The notes: generated by a model not told the origin, from the letters alone. A stretch of 64,000 bases of DNA from DASXUX01 sp036504595 (GCA_036504595.1 DASXUX010000095.1:434001-498000), one strand, 5' to 3'; shown: positions 25,663-34,076, numbered from the stretch's first letter. Made by a program: numbers and translations.

Positions 25663-27213
25663 TCACCTTGTGGCCTTCGGCTCCGGCGCCGCCTCTTGGA
25701 TCCGCCCGGTTCGCTCCGGCAGGCCAGTGGTTAAACGCGCATAGCCGGTGTGCCGGGGGCCGATGATGACCACTCCTTTGTCGGTGATCACATATTCGCG
25801 GATGTCTTTGCTGTGGTTGCCGCCGCGCTTTTTGATGACGACAATAACTTTGCGGAGCTGGCCTTCGATTTCCACGTAGCGCAGCCGGATAATGTCGTCG
25901 GTCAGGAATGAAATTGCATAGTGACTGAACTGCATCGCGGCAAATGTGTCCTCGATCTCGACCGTGGTGAAGACCGTCACTCCTGCGCCGGTCAATGCCG
26001 CAATCATGCGGTAGAGCGATTCGCGAAAGTCCTCCCGGAAGCCCGGCGCCAGCGCCATTTCAAAGCCCACCAGGGAATCGATCACCAAGCGCTTGGCGTC
26101 GAGCTGTCTCACCGTATCAAGGATTTCCTGCATTGTCTCGTCCACTGAAAGGTCTAGCGGGCGCAGGTAAAGCATTTTGAGCTTTCCTTCTTTTTGCGGC
26201 GTCTCCAGATCCAGGCCAAACGTGCCGGCCCGCGCCACATAGCCTTGCGGGCGTTCCTCAAAGATCACGGCAATTCCCGGCTCGCCGTGGCGCAGTCCTT
26301 CGGCGAGAAATTGGGTCGCGAGCGCTGATTTCCCGGTGCCGGAAGGTCCCGACACCAGCACGCTGTCGCCTTCGGAGACGCCTCCGCCCATCATCTTGTC
26401 CAGTTCGAGAATACCCGTGGAAAGAAGCCGCCGTTTGGATGGCTGTACGTGTTTGCCGAGGAGGCCCAGAGTGCGGGAGAAAGCTTGCAGACCGTCACTC
26501 GTAATACGAATGGTGTGCAAACCCGGCACCGAGCCCTGCCCACGCGACTTAACGACCCGCAGTTTTCGCACGACAGAGTTGCGTTCGACGCTTTGACTGA
26601 GCCAGAGGAGCCCATCGGCGACAGTGAATACCGGATTGTCGTGCATTTCCCGCTCGGAGTATTCGCCAATTAGAAACGTGGTGGCTTCCCAACTTGTCAA
26701 CAACAGGGCGAGGCGTTGAATGAAGGCCGGCAGTTCCAATGCCGCTGTGCTGTCTGGGACTTTGCGGACGAGGGTGCGGAACGAGTCCACCACCACGATG
26801 CTGGGAGTCGAAGCCTGCACTTCCCTGCCAATTTCCTCCAGCACCGTGCTCAAGTCCTTTTCCAACACCATGTCGCTCAAGTTGACAAAGCGAATCGCGG
26901 TGTTCAGTTTGGACGCATCGAAAAAGGAGTATTGTTGCTGATAGCGCAACATTTTCAGAGCGGGTTCGCCGAGGAGCGTGAAATAGAGTGCGGGTTTCTG
27001 CGGGGTTGCGTTGGCGAAGATGATCTGGTGCGCCAACGTTGTCTTCCCGCAACCCGGCGCACCGGCAATAATGTTGAAAGAAAATTCGGGTAAGCCACCA
27101 CCCAAGATTTCGTCGAGGCCACGCACCCCGGTTGACAGTTGGCGGATTTTCACTTTATCCGCTCCGGCCAAGGTTGGCGGTTTGCGCGAAGCCAGCTTTC
27201 TCTGCTTCCTCAC
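25663..27213 (-). CDS. KaiC-like double-domain RecA-fold ATPase
   Basis: The 516-aa protein has two tandem KaiC domains. Domain 1 (about 25-255) carries GVRGLDEILGGGLP and Walker A GAPGCGKTTLAHQI; domain 2 (about 265-490) carries TGILELDKMMGGGV and Walker A SGPSGTGKSALATQF, with Walker B stretches TPSIVVVDSF and KRLVIDSLVGF. KaiC-family ATPases outside cyanobacteria are implicated in signal transduction. There is no kaiA or kaiB nearby, so this is not a clock operon. I place the start at GTG 27213, where GTGA overlaps the stop of the upstream small gene and AAAAAGGAAAA precedes it. The tail after about residue 495 is charged and unstructured. Confidence 0.88.
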   Translation of the reverse strand: MRKQRKLASRKPPTLAGADKVKIRQLSTGVRGLDEILGGGLPEFSFNIIAGAPGCGKTTLAHQIIFANATPQKPALYFTLLGEPALKMLRYQQQYSFFDASKLNTAIRFVNLSDMVLEKDLSTVLEEIGREVQASTPSIVVVDSFRTLVRKVPDSTAALELPAFIQRLALLLTSWEATTFLIGEYSEREMHDNPVFTVADGLLWLSQSVERNSVVRKLRVVKSRGQGSVPGLHTIRITSDGLQAFSRTLGLLGKHVQPSKRRLLSTGILELDKMMGGGVSEGDSVLVSGPSGTGKSALATQFLAEGLRHGEPGIAVIFEERPQGYVARAGTFGLDLETPQKEGKLKMLYLRPLDLSVDETMQEILDTVRQLDAKRLVIDSLVGFEMALAPGFREDFRESLYRMIAALTGAGVTVFTTVEIEDTFAAMQFSHYAISFLTDDIIRLRYVEIEGQLRKVIVVIKKRGGNHSKDIREYVITDKGVVIIGPRHTGYARLTTGLPERTGRIQEAAPEPKATR

Positions 27214-27632
27214 GGTGTTTTTCCTTTTTCGAAACTCAGGCCATCTGCGCTTGCCTGCGGCCAGACATCTTGCACCAACCGCAGCGTCAGCGGTTCGCCG
27301 ATAAAGGTAATTAAGAGTCCGAGTAAGTGCGCGATGAGCGCGACTTCGCCCTTCGCACACTGGTCTTCGTCAGAGTGTGCTTCAATCTTGCACAAACCCG
27401 CCAAAGAGCCATCCGCCTTAATTTGCACGACGCTCAACGCGGGAACTTCCGCGCGGGCCAATGCTAACGCGCGAGCAAGGAGTGCCCGAAAGCCGGCGAC
27501 TCCCGCCAATATGACCAGAAAATGTCGGAGTTTTTCGCAGACCCGAAATGCCGCGTCGGGATGGACTCCCGCGCCTTCGTAAGCCAGTAGCCGTTCTGCA
27601 AAATCTTTAAGCTTTGGATCCACTCGTGTCAT
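27210..27632 (-). CDS. Small conserved-looking soluble protein coupled to the KaiC-like ATPase
   Basis: The 140-aa protein (starting MTRVDPKLKDFAERLLAYEG) appears globular and helical, with no signal peptide, membrane segment or cysteine motif I can assign. Its stop overlaps the GTG start of the KaiC-like gene by four bases, so the two are almost certainly co-translated. I do not recognise the family. The central part (LARAEVPALSVVQIKADGSLAGLCKIE) alternates strand-like and loop residues. By position it may be a sensor or regulator for the ATPase; this is inference. The start at 27632 is chosen because the upstream extension is proline and arginine rich and unlike the rest. Confidence 0.68.
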   Translation of the reverse strand: MTRVDPKLKDFAERLLAYEGAGVHPDAAFRVCEKLRHFLVILAGVAGFRALLARALALARAEVPALSVVQIKADGSLAGLCKIEAHSDEDQCAKGEVALIAHLLGLLITFIGEPLTLRLVQDVWPQASADGLSFEKGKTP

Positions 27633-27770
27633 ACGCCCGTTCCCATCCCTGCAGCGGTGCACATGGTGCAGGGGGGGGTATACTCCTCTCCGCGATCCAA
27701 ATAGCACAAGGTGTGCGCAAACTGATGTAGAACTCGATTTTTAGAGTAACCGTTCAGGCCAACGCAAGGA

Positions 27771-27880
27771 AACAGCTTTCAACACGGAGGCACAGAGGAC
27801 ACAGAGATCGCAGAGGTTTTTCTATTTTACTCCTTCTCCGTGCTCTCTGTGGTGTCTGCGTCTTTGTGTTGAAAGCTGTT
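27771..27880. repeat. Palindromic repeat with 15-bp inverted ends
   Basis: AACAGCTTTCAACAC (27771-27785) and its exact reverse complement (27866-27880) flank an interior containing GGCACAGAGGACACAGAG, a motif echoed near 61055-61078. The wider 27708-28168 gap holds no gene: it also carries TAACCGTTCAG (27748-27758) with an inverted CTGAACGGTTA (28047-28057), and a GC-rich palindrome near 27973-28014. The whole stretch looks like nested repeat insertions. Confidence 0.65.
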
Positions 27881-28168
27881 AAAGAACGTTCGTAAACGTT
27901 AACGTGTTCAACCAATGGAGAAGTGAACGGCTACTTGGACAGGCAAGTGTTCAGTGCCACTGACCGCAGGGAACCCCTCCCCCGGCCCCTCCCCGATGCG
28001 GGGAGGGGAGAACGGCAAAACCGCGACTGGCTCACGTTGGATAGACTGAACGGTTACTTTTTAGAGATGGCACCCTTCACGGGTGCAAGGTGCTTCGCGC
28101 AGCAAGGCCGACAGCCACACACCGGCACAACGATGGCCGGGCAGGCCAACGGCGTACTCTCAAACGAA

Positions 28169-28209
28169 ATCGGCTGGGAGGGGACGTTCGTGTCCCCTTC
28201 CCAGCCGAT
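28169..28209 (-). terminator. Strong hairpin, likely terminator of the DUF6600-like gene
   Basis: ATCGGCTGGGAGGGGAC (28169-28185) pairs with GTCCCCTTCCCAGCCGAT (28192-28209) with one bulge and a six-base loop. It starts 17 bases beyond the stop at 28226 when read on the minus strand and is followed by TTTCGTTT. A dispersed palindromic repeat is the alternative explanation. Confidence 0.6.
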
Positions 28210-28225
28210 GTGCAGAACTGCAGGT

Positions 28226-29455
28226 TTAGTACTCTCGGCCGGACTTGCCTTCCTCCTTCTTTGCTTCTGGCCTGCCGTGGCTGGGCTCAGTAGCTTTCGG
28301 CTCTGTCGGCCTGGCCTCGGGCTTAGCCGGTGGCTGCGCCTGCGGGCGATGAGTTTCCGCCTCGCGCTCTAGGCGCCGTTCCGCATTCAGGCGCTGCTCT
28401 TCGGTCGCGCGCTGCTGTCCCGTGGGATGCTGTTGATTGAGCTGCTGTTGTTCAGAGGCCCGTTGACTTCTCTGTTGTTCACCCGTGGGTTGCTGCGGCT
28501 GCGTAGCCTTCGGCTCCGGTGTCTGGGCCTCGCCAGGCTTCTTCTGGGTATTTGCGGCAGGCTCCTTTGTGACATGCTGCGCTGGGACAGTGGTGGAAGT
28601 ACCCGGCTTGGTTTGTGTTGTGCCGCCCTTGGCCTCAGTGCCCTTCTTGTCCGCTGCGGCACCTGCCTTGGGTGTTTCGTTCTTTATCGCGGGCCGGAAG
28701 GCCTGGATCTTGCCGCCCTCCGCGCCGCCTTTTGCGGGAGCTTTCGCATCGGCGATCTGAACCGGTTTGATCTGCTGCTTAGTCGCCGAAGCCACTTGCT
28801 GTAGCGGAATGCCGTTGTTGATCACGCGGTTGTCCTTGAACGCATAGCTGTTGTTGACGACCTTCGTCTCGTTAAAGACGCGAGCGGCTCGCTGGCGGTC
28901 GACAGCCACCGTTCTCAAGTTCCCCGACAGGAAACTATGCGCCGGAACGAACACGAAAGCCTCTAACCCAAGATCGAGACCGGCGCCGACGAACACGCCG
29001 CCCTCAAAACGCGCACCGAATGGCAGAGGCGCCCAACCGAACACGGCATCGGACTGGCGCCAGATCACCCACGCGGGAGCCCACGTGACATCCGGAATCC
29101 AGAGCCAGCGGTACTCGGCATCCTGAGCCCAGCGGCCGTAATGGAACGGCGCCCAGCCCCAATCGTAGGTCGAATCCCAATACCAACCCGCGTCCGTATA
29201 AACCCAATGGCCGCCATCAAAGTAGGGCTGCCAATTCACATCGGTCACGACCAGAGCTGGCTGCCAGGCTTGGCCGTATCTGGCCGTTTCGACCCAACGC
29301 CCGTGAGGTGCCAACTGGTCATGAAAGTAGCCGATATTCAATTCACCGCCGCCCACATTCACGCCAGCCTCAACGGAGACGGCGCCCCAAGCTCTGCTGT
29401 CAGGCAGGCTGAACGCCATTGCCAACGCGACAGCACTTATTGCCACATAACGCAT
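28226..29455 (-). CDS. Exported DUF6600-like WG-rich protein with low-complexity tail
   Basis: The 409-aa protein starts with a signal peptide (YVAISAVALAMAFSLPDSRAWG) behind AAAGGAAAT. Residues about 40-180 are rich in Trp, Tyr and Gly with repeated units such as HGRWVET, GGHWVYTDAGWYWDS, FHYGRWAQDAEYRWLWIPD and PAWVIWRQSDAVFGWAPLP, the pattern of the DUF6600 family, which lacks an assigned function. Residues from about 235 on form a disordered Pro, Gln, Lys and Glu-rich tail with QQQ and PTEPKATEP runs. It is probably periplasmic or envelope-attached. It stands alone, divergent from hpnH, with a hairpin directly downstream. Confidence 0.75.
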   Translation of the reverse strand: MRYVAISAVALAMAFSLPDSRAWGAVSVEAGVNVGGGELNIGYFHDQLAPHGRWVETARYGQAWQPALVVTDVNWQPYFDGGHWVYTDAGWYWDSTYDWGWAPFHYGRWAQDAEYRWLWIPDVTWAPAWVIWRQSDAVFGWAPLPFGARFEGGVFVGAGLDLGLEAFVFVPAHSFLSGNLRTVAVDRQRAARVFNETKVVNNSYAFKDNRVINNGIPLQQVASATKQQIKPVQIADAKAPAKGGAEGGKIQAFRPAIKNETPKAGAAADKKGTEAKGGTTQTKPGTSTTVPAQHVTKEPAANTQKKPGEAQTPEPKATQPQQPTGEQQRSQRASEQQQLNQQHPTGQQRATEEQRLNAERRLEREAETHRPQAQPPAKPEARPTEPKATEPSHGRPEAKKEEGKSGREY

Positions 29456-29618
29456 GGTTTATTTCCTTTTATCAGTGCCCAAAATCCATCCGAGTTGCGG
29501 CCTGTCGGCCGAAAGACTGGATTTGATGAATGAGGACGCAAATGGGACTCCAAACCGCGTCGCTGGCAGCTTGTTTCTGCTATCATTTTCTGAGCGTGGA
29601 GCGATTCGGACTTAGGGA

Positions 29619-29634
29619 TGTTCCACGTGGAACA
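29619..29634. promoter_or_regulatory. Candidate parS (ParB-binding) site
   Basis: TGTTCCACGTGGAACA is a perfect 16-bp palindrome that fits the bacterial parS consensus TGTTNCACGTGNAACA exactly. It lies in the divergent intergenic region between the DUF6600-like gene and hpnH. parS sites cluster near the replication origin, so the window may be origin-proximal; no parA, parB, dnaA or gidA is present to confirm this. A palindromic operator for another regulator is the alternative. Confidence 0.6.
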
Positions 29635-29645
29635 TTTTAGGGGGA

Positions 29646-29863
29646 GAACGGCAGGGTTCGGGGTTCGGGGGTCGCGGTTCAGGGTTCGGGTCGTGCACAG
29701 GTGCAGTTTTGGACAGGAACGGCGGGGTTCGGGGTTCAGAGTTTCGGTTGTGCACATATGTGCAGTCTTGGACAAAATGAAAGCGCGGGAAGGCACGCTT
29801 GAGTCCGCGCCGAAAAGATGGCGCGGACACAAACGTGCCACCACAGGTGCAGTTCTGGACAAA
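29646..29863. repeat. Tandem repeat with an iterated TTGGACA-type core upstream of hpnH
   Basis: Two units of about 65-70 bases follow one another (starting near 29646 and 29716), each beginning GAACGGC, continuing with GGTTCGGGGTTC and ending with a core of the form GTGCACA-GTGCAG-TTGGACA. A third core, CCACAGGTGCAGTTCTGGAC, lies at 29840-29859, and an inverted CTGTCCAGAA lies just before the hpnH ribosome site (29934-29943). Three to four similarly spaced cores suggest protein-binding iterons, but a simple repeat expansion is possible. Confidence 0.6.
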
Positions 29864-29952
29864 TCTCTGCGGTAATATATTGATTGCTGGCGCTTGTTGG
29901 GTAAGGTGTAGCGTCCGTTCTTGCGGTGTAAGTCTGTCCAGAAGGAGTTGGC

Positions 29953-30969
29953 ATGCCCGTTCCGTTGGCGCAACAGTGGACCGTCACATCTTACGTGCTC
30001 GGCAAGAAGCTGCGCCGCGCCAAGCGCTACCCGCTGGTTCTGCAACTGGAGCCCTTGCTGCGCTGCAACCTGGCGTGCGCTGGATGCGGGAAGATTCAGT
30101 ATCCTGGGCACATTTTGCGCAAGAACCTCTCGCCCGAGCAGTGCTTTAAGGCCGTCGAGGAGTGCGGCGCTCCGATGGTGGCGATTCCCGGCGGCGAACC
30201 GCTTATGCACCCGCAGATCATCGAGATCGTGCAGGGCCTGATCGCTCGCAAAAAGTACATCTATCTTTGCACGAACGCTCTGCTGCTGGAGAAGCGGCTG
30301 CCGGAGTTTACGCCCAGTACATACCTGACGTTCTCGGTGCACCTAGACGGCGTGCGCGAGGACCACGACAAGTCGGTCTGCCGCGATGGCGTGTACGATA
30401 TCGCCACGCGAGCGATGAAGGCAGCGATCGCGCGCGGCTTCCGCGTCACGACGAATACGACTTTGTTCGAAGGCGCCGACCCGCAGCGCTGCCGGACGTT
30501 CTTCGACGAGATGATGGCCATGGGCGTCGAAGGCATGATGGTTTCGCCCGGCTACAACTATGAGAAGGCGCCCGACCAGGAACATTTCCTGCGGCGCCAG
30601 CGCACGACGCAGTTCTTCCAGCAGCTTTTCCATCAGCGCAAGCGCGAGTGGAAGTTCAATCTCTCGCCGCTGTTCCTGGAGTTCTTGCAGGGAAAAACGG
30701 AATTCGACTGCACGCCGTGGGGCATTCCGACGTATAACGTATTCGGCTGGCAGAAGCCCTGCTATCTGCTGCAGGAAGGTTACTGCGACAGCTACCAGGA
30801 ACTGCTCGACACAACGCCGTGGGAGAAGTACGGCTACCGCAGCGGCAACGAGAAATGCCGGGATTGCATGGTGCACTGCGGGTACGAACCGACGGCCGTA
30901 AACGAGACGTTCGGCTCGGTGCGAGGTCTGGCCAGAACGATCAAGGCGGCGATGGCGTACGGGTTTTAG
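29953..30969 (+). CDS. hpnH: Adenosyl-hopene transferase HpnH (radical SAM)
   Basis: The 338-aa protein is a radical SAM enzyme with the 4Fe-4S motif in LLRCNLACAGCGKIQ (about residue 35-50) and the SAM-binding GGEPL (about 78-82). The C-terminal region with further cysteines (YLLQEGYCDSY, NEKCRDCMVHCGYEP) matches the DUF3463 tail of HpnH. HpnH couples a 5'-deoxyadenosyl radical to diploptene, the first step to extended hopanoids such as bacteriohopanetetrol. The ATG follows AAGGAG at a good distance. No squalene-hopene cyclase or other hpn gene lies in the window. Family resemblance is close along the full length. Confidence 0.93.
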   Translation: MPVPLAQQWTVTSYVLGKKLRRAKRYPLVLQLEPLLRCNLACAGCGKIQYPGHILRKNLSPEQCFKAVEECGAPMVAIPGGEPLMHPQIIEIVQGLIARKKYIYLCTNALLLEKRLPEFTPSTYLTFSVHLDGVREDHDKSVCRDGVYDIATRAMKAAIARGFRVTTNTTLFEGADPQRCRTFFDEMMAMGVEGMMVSPGYNYEKAPDQEHFLRRQRTTQFFQQLFHQRKREWKFNLSPLFLEFLQGKTEFDCTPWGIPTYNVFGWQKPCYLLQEGYCDSYQELLDTTPWEKYGYRSGNEKCRDCMVHCGYEPTAVNETFGSVRGLARTIKAAMAYGF

Positions 30970-30970
30970 C

Positions 30971-30998
30971 ATCAGAACCGCGACCGTAAGGGAGCGGC
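30971..30998 (+). repeat. 28-bp dispersed repeat, copy 1
   Basis: The sequence (key part GAACCGCGACCGTAAGGGAG) is identical over 28 bases to 55756-55783. This copy starts two bases after the hpnH stop codon; the other provides the stop codon of the ECF sigma gene. Both are in the same orientation at the 3' end of a gene. Confidence 0.85.
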
Positions 30999-31035
30999 GG
31001 ATGACCAACCACATCCGCTCGCAACAGGCGAAGGC

Positions 31036-31359
31036 ATGACGGAAACCGAACATTCGCTGGAGAAGTGGGTCGCGCCCTGCGGGACTCAGGAAGAAGTGCG
31101 CGAGGCCGCAGCCCAAGCCGTCGATTATCGCGGGGACATAACGCTGACGCTCAAAGACGGCCAGGAAGTAACCGGGTACGTCTTTAACCTGAACACCGGC
31201 TGCAACGAACCCTTTCTGGACATCTTTCCCAACAACGCGGACGCCAAGCAACGTGTGAACTTGAAAGACGTTATGGGAGTGGCGTTCTCTGGTCAGGACA
31301 TGGCAGTCGGACGGTCCTGGAAGGCTTGGAAGGAGCGCAAAGAGAAAGAACAGGCCTGA
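31036..31359 (+). CDS. Small soluble protein downstream of hpnH, function unknown
   Basis: The 107-aa acidic protein (start MTETEHSLEKWVAPCGTQEE) follows hpnH by 66 bases. The centre (ITLTLKDGQEVTGYVFNLNTG, then LDIFPNNADAKQRVNLKDVMGVAFSGQDMA) reads like a small beta-barrel of Sm/PRC-barrel type, with a turn-rich GQEVTGYVF strand pair, but I cannot assign a family. There is no signal peptide. The last residues are lysine and tryptophan rich (RSWKAWKERKEKEQA). By position it may be co-transcribed with hpnH and act in hopanoid metabolism; this is inference. Confidence 0.7.
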   Translation: MTETEHSLEKWVAPCGTQEEVREAAAQAVDYRGDITLTLKDGQEVTGYVFNLNTGCNEPFLDIFPNNADAKQRVNLKDVMGVAFSGQDMAVGRSWKAWKERKEKEQA

Positions 31360-31590
31360 ACCTGTGTTCGGGCCAGTTGCCGTTGACTCCAGACTCCAGA
31401 CTCTAAGACTCCAGACTCCAGACTCCTTCGTATATCTATTTGTCCGAAAAGAATGACCTCTAGCCACATTAAACTGTTAAGTCCCTTGTAGTTTGCTAGA
31501 ATGTTCCCCGCGCAGGGAACGCTGGCAAGCGCCTTGCATCGAGCGGGCCGGACGTGGCGCCGCTCGCCACAGGAAGCGTGGACTGATTTG
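31360..31590. other. Spacer with short simple repeats before the pseudopilin operon
   Basis: GACTCCAGACTCCAGACTC-type seven-base repeats occur at about 31385-31425. The remaining stretch up to the first pseudopilin start contains TTGTAG and TAGAAT near 31478-31502, too close together to call a promoter. No gene is seen. Confidence 0.45.
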
Positions 31591-32544
31591 ATGAGCGCCG
31601 ACCGACAGAGAAGCGGGCGTGCATCCGTGGCCACTCGTCAATGCGGCAAGGGCTTCACCGTGCCGGAATTGATGATGGTCGTGGCGATCATCGCAGTCCT
31701 GGGCATGCTCCTGATCGGCGGCTACGGCAACATGCAGCGCACGCAGCGCATCAACAACGCCGCCGAAAAGCTGACGTCCATGCTGTACCTGGCCCGCAGT
31801 TTGGCGATCACCCACAACGCCGTCTATCACGTGCGCTTAGACAACAGCAGCCCGAAGCAGCAGGCGGTGGGCGTGTACTGCTACCCGTCCGTGCGCCAGG
31901 CGATGCAGGTGACGCAGGATTACGGCGGCCCGATTTATTCCGGCCCGAATGTGCTCGACGATAGGACGAATCCGCAGGCGTGGAGCCGGTTCACTCACAT
32001 TCGTTCCGAAGTGACTGCTGGGGGAGCCACGTTCACGTACCAAAACTATCAGGTTGATCTCGTCAAGTTGGACGCAGGCACGTTCGTCGGCGTTCAGATG
32101 CCGCTCAACAGCATTGCGCTGGTCGATAAGACGACGCTGCCGACCTCGTGGACGTACACAGACCCGACCACCGGGAGCAGCCGCACGAACCCATGCATTT
32201 ACTTCCTGCCGGACGGCACCGCCTCCAGCACGATGACGTTCTATGTCAGCGATGATGTCAGACTTAGCGATCTGAGCACGACAGGCGCGACGGCGGGCAT
32301 TCCACCGACAGCGCAGTACACCTATTCCGAAATCAACAACACACGCAGCAAGTTCTTCGATATTTCGCAACTGTACCCGGTGACTCGCTGGGACGACCGG
32401 GCAGCGTATCCGACGATTGAGAACAACGCAGACGCAACGAAGGGCCACCACTTGCCCAACAGTCAAGTGCGATTGGTCCAAGTCTTCAAAGGCGGCAACA
32501 TCAAGCCGCTGAGAGGCCAGCAGGAGGTGCTGCCGACAAAATGA
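31591..32544 (+). CDS. Type II secretion/type IV pilus-like minor pseudopilin (GspH-like)
   Basis: The 317-aa protein has a prepilin leader ending in RQCGKG followed by FTVPELMMVVAIIAVLGMLLIGGYG, the class III cleavage site with Glu at +5 and the hydrophobic assembly helix. The following NNAAEKLTSMLYLARSLAITHNAVYHVRL is typical of GspH/FimT pseudopilins. It would be processed by a prepilin peptidase and assembled into the tip of a pseudopilus. It is the first of four co-oriented genes; its stop overlaps the next start (ATGA). I chose ATG 31591 because the longer frame from 31501 begins in repeat-like sequence without a ribosome site. Confidence 0.85.
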   Translation: MSADRQRSGRASVATRQCGKGFTVPELMMVVAIIAVLGMLLIGGYGNMQRTQRINNAAEKLTSMLYLARSLAITHNAVYHVRLDNSSPKQQAVGVYCYPSVRQAMQVTQDYGGPIYSGPNVLDDRTNPQAWSRFTHIRSEVTAGGATFTYQNYQVDLVKLDAGTFVGVQMPLNSIALVDKTTLPTSWTYTDPTTGSSRTNPCIYFLPDGTASSTMTFYVSDDVRLSDLSTTGATAGIPPTAQYTYSEINNTRSKFFDISQLYPVTRWDDRAAYPTIENNADATKGHHLPNSQVRLVQVFKGGNIKPLRGQQEVLPTK

Positions 32545-33224
32545 AGCGCACCGGCGGCTTTACTCTGATCGAGGTCCTCGCCACGCTGGCGGTGCTGGCG
32601 ATCGGGCTCTCGGCCATCGTCGCGATGGTGCTGGGCAGCAGCCGCATGAGCGCCGTCACGGTGGACCGGAACATCGCGGCGATGATCATCCCGGAAGCGA
32701 TTGCGGACATCGAGCGCATACATCTGGTCACCAAAGACAACGCGCCAGCCAACAAGATTTCGGACGTGGGGCGCTACATCATCACGGCCGGCGACGCGAA
32801 CGGCGACACGACAAAGCTGGGCGACCCGCAGACGGTCTATGTCCCGAGCGTGCATAATCCCGCGTACGCGAATACGCAGGTAAATACCCGTTCGATGTCG
32901 CAGCACATGTACCCCAGAACCGGCGACCTCACGTCTTCCCTGATGGTCTGGCCTATCAGCCAGGATCCGAAATACTACGGCGGGCTGAGGGACACCGGCA
33001 GTGCGGGTCAGGTCGGCACGCCGTTTCGAGCCATCTACAGGCTGGAGCGACATCCGGATTGGGTCAAGACAGGCGATACCTCGGAATACGAAGGCATGTA
33101 CGTGCTGACGGTGGTCGTGTATAAAGACCGCGAGCCGAAGAACGTCATTGTGAACGAAGGCCACAAGTATGAGCAGGTTTCCGACCCGGTGGTCGTGTAC
33201 CTGCGCAAGAAGAACTTGAATTGA
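32541..33224 (+). CDS. Minor pseudopilin (GspI/PilV-like)
   Basis: The 227-aa protein begins MKRTGG then FTLIEVLATLAVLAIGLSAI, a short leader with classic prepilin cleavage site, Glu at +5 and a membrane helix. The rest is a beta-rich extracellular domain without cysteines. The early placement and short leader fit GspI or PilV. It overlaps the upstream pseudopilin by four bases and precedes the third by 16 bases, so the set is one operon. Confidence 0.84.
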   Translation: MKRTGGFTLIEVLATLAVLAIGLSAIVAMVLGSSRMSAVTVDRNIAAMIIPEAIADIERIHLVTKDNAPANKISDVGRYIITAGDANGDTTKLGDPQTVYVPSVHNPAYANTQVNTRSMSQHMYPRTGDLTSSLMVWPISQDPKYYGGLRDTGSAGQVGTPFRAIYRLERHPDWVKTGDTSEYEGMYVLTVVVYKDREPKNVIVNEGHKYEQVSDPVVVYLRKKNLN

Positions 33225-33240
33225 GGCCTGGAGCCGCGAC

Positions 33241-34074
33241 GTGAAGCAGGCACGCTCACATAGCATAGGTGGTGCCGGCGTCCCTGCCGGCCGGCACGGA
33301 GGCCGGCGCCACCGCGGCTTCACGCTTATTGAAATGCTGATCGCGGCGACGATCGCGGTCATCATTTTCCTCGTGGGTTTCAACGTGATTTCGGGCACGA
33401 TGCGGGCGCGCGGCGAATCGGTGGCTCGCGTGCGAGCGGCCGAGAGCGCGCGCCTCTTCTTCGATACGCTGGAGCGCGACCTGAAATCGGCCTATGCCGA
33501 TCCCACCGGCACGCTGACGATGAACGACGTTCGGCAGAATTACACGATCGTGGACACATACCATACCCCATGGACGACAAATACGATCGACGAGCATGCG
33601 CTTGGATTTTACACACGATCTGACGTGGTTGCAGAGGGGTCGTTCAGCCCCGACCGGTATGTGTTCGTGCGCTATTACGTAAACGGGTTGAGGTCCTTAC
33701 CGACCTCCCCACCCTACCCGCTGCTGCCACACACGATGTGCCGGGAAGTTCAGGAGTTCGGAAACACCGCCGGCCCAACAACGGCGATGACGGTAAACAC
33801 CAACCCTGATCAGTGGTCGCTTTTCCCGGACGCGCGACAGTTGACGGTGCAGTTCAAGTATTGGGATGCGGTCACACGGACCCTGCAGGACTGCCTTCCC
33901 ACGCAGGCGACGCATATCGAAGTTCGGATCGTGCTGTTTGACCAGTTCGCCGAAGACCGGCGGAAGAGCGCGCTGGCGACGGCGGATATGGTGAACAACA
34001 ACTGGGGGGAGTTCAACGCGTACCGGGCGTTTACGAAGACCTTTGCTTTGCCTAGCGCGTTAACGGGGAAGTAG
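33241..34074 (+). CDS. Minor pseudopilin (GspJ/PilW-like) with repeat-derived leader
   Basis: The 277-aa protein starts at a GTG and has an unusually long 26-residue leader (MKQARSHS, IGGAGVPAGRHGGRRHRG), then FTLIEMLIAATIAVIIFLVGFNVI. The leader between residues 10 and 25 is encoded by a full 46-bp palindromic repeat (33268-33313). AESARLFFDTLERDLKSAYA after the helix is typical of GspJ and PilW. Leader processing depends on the short charged end and Gly before Phe, both kept. No closer ATG is available downstream, so the repeat appears to be genuinely translated. Confidence 0.84.
   Translation: MKQARSHSIGGAGVPAGRHGGRRHRGFTLIEMLIAATIAVIIFLVGFNVISGTMRARGESVARVRAAESARLFFDTLERDLKSAYADPTGTLTMNDVRQNYTIVDTYHTPWTTNTIDEHALGFYTRSDVVAEGSFSPDRYVFVRYYVNGLRSLPTSPPYPLLPHTMCREVQEFGNTAGPTTAMTVNTNPDQWSLFPDARQLTVQFKYWDAVTRTLQDCLPTQATHIEVRIVLFDQFAEDRRKSALATADMVNNNWGEFNAYRAFTKTFALPSALTGK
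33268..33313 (+). repeat. 46-bp palindromic repeat, copy in the prepilin leader
   Basis: Nearly self-complementary 46-bp sequence with core GCCGGCCGGCACGGAGGCC and closing GGTGGTGCC/GGCGCCACC arms. It is in the reverse orientation relative to the sucA copy and encodes AGVPAGRHGGR within the prepilin leader. Confidence 0.85.
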
Positions 34075-34076
34075 CG

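Noticed and set aside
25663..27213. Circadian clock locus
   Set aside because: Only a KaiC-like ATPase is present, without kaiA or kaiB; such proteins are common in non-clock signalling.
31385..31425. CRISPR-like array
   Set aside because: The units are seven-base simple repeats without spacers; no cas genes are in the window.
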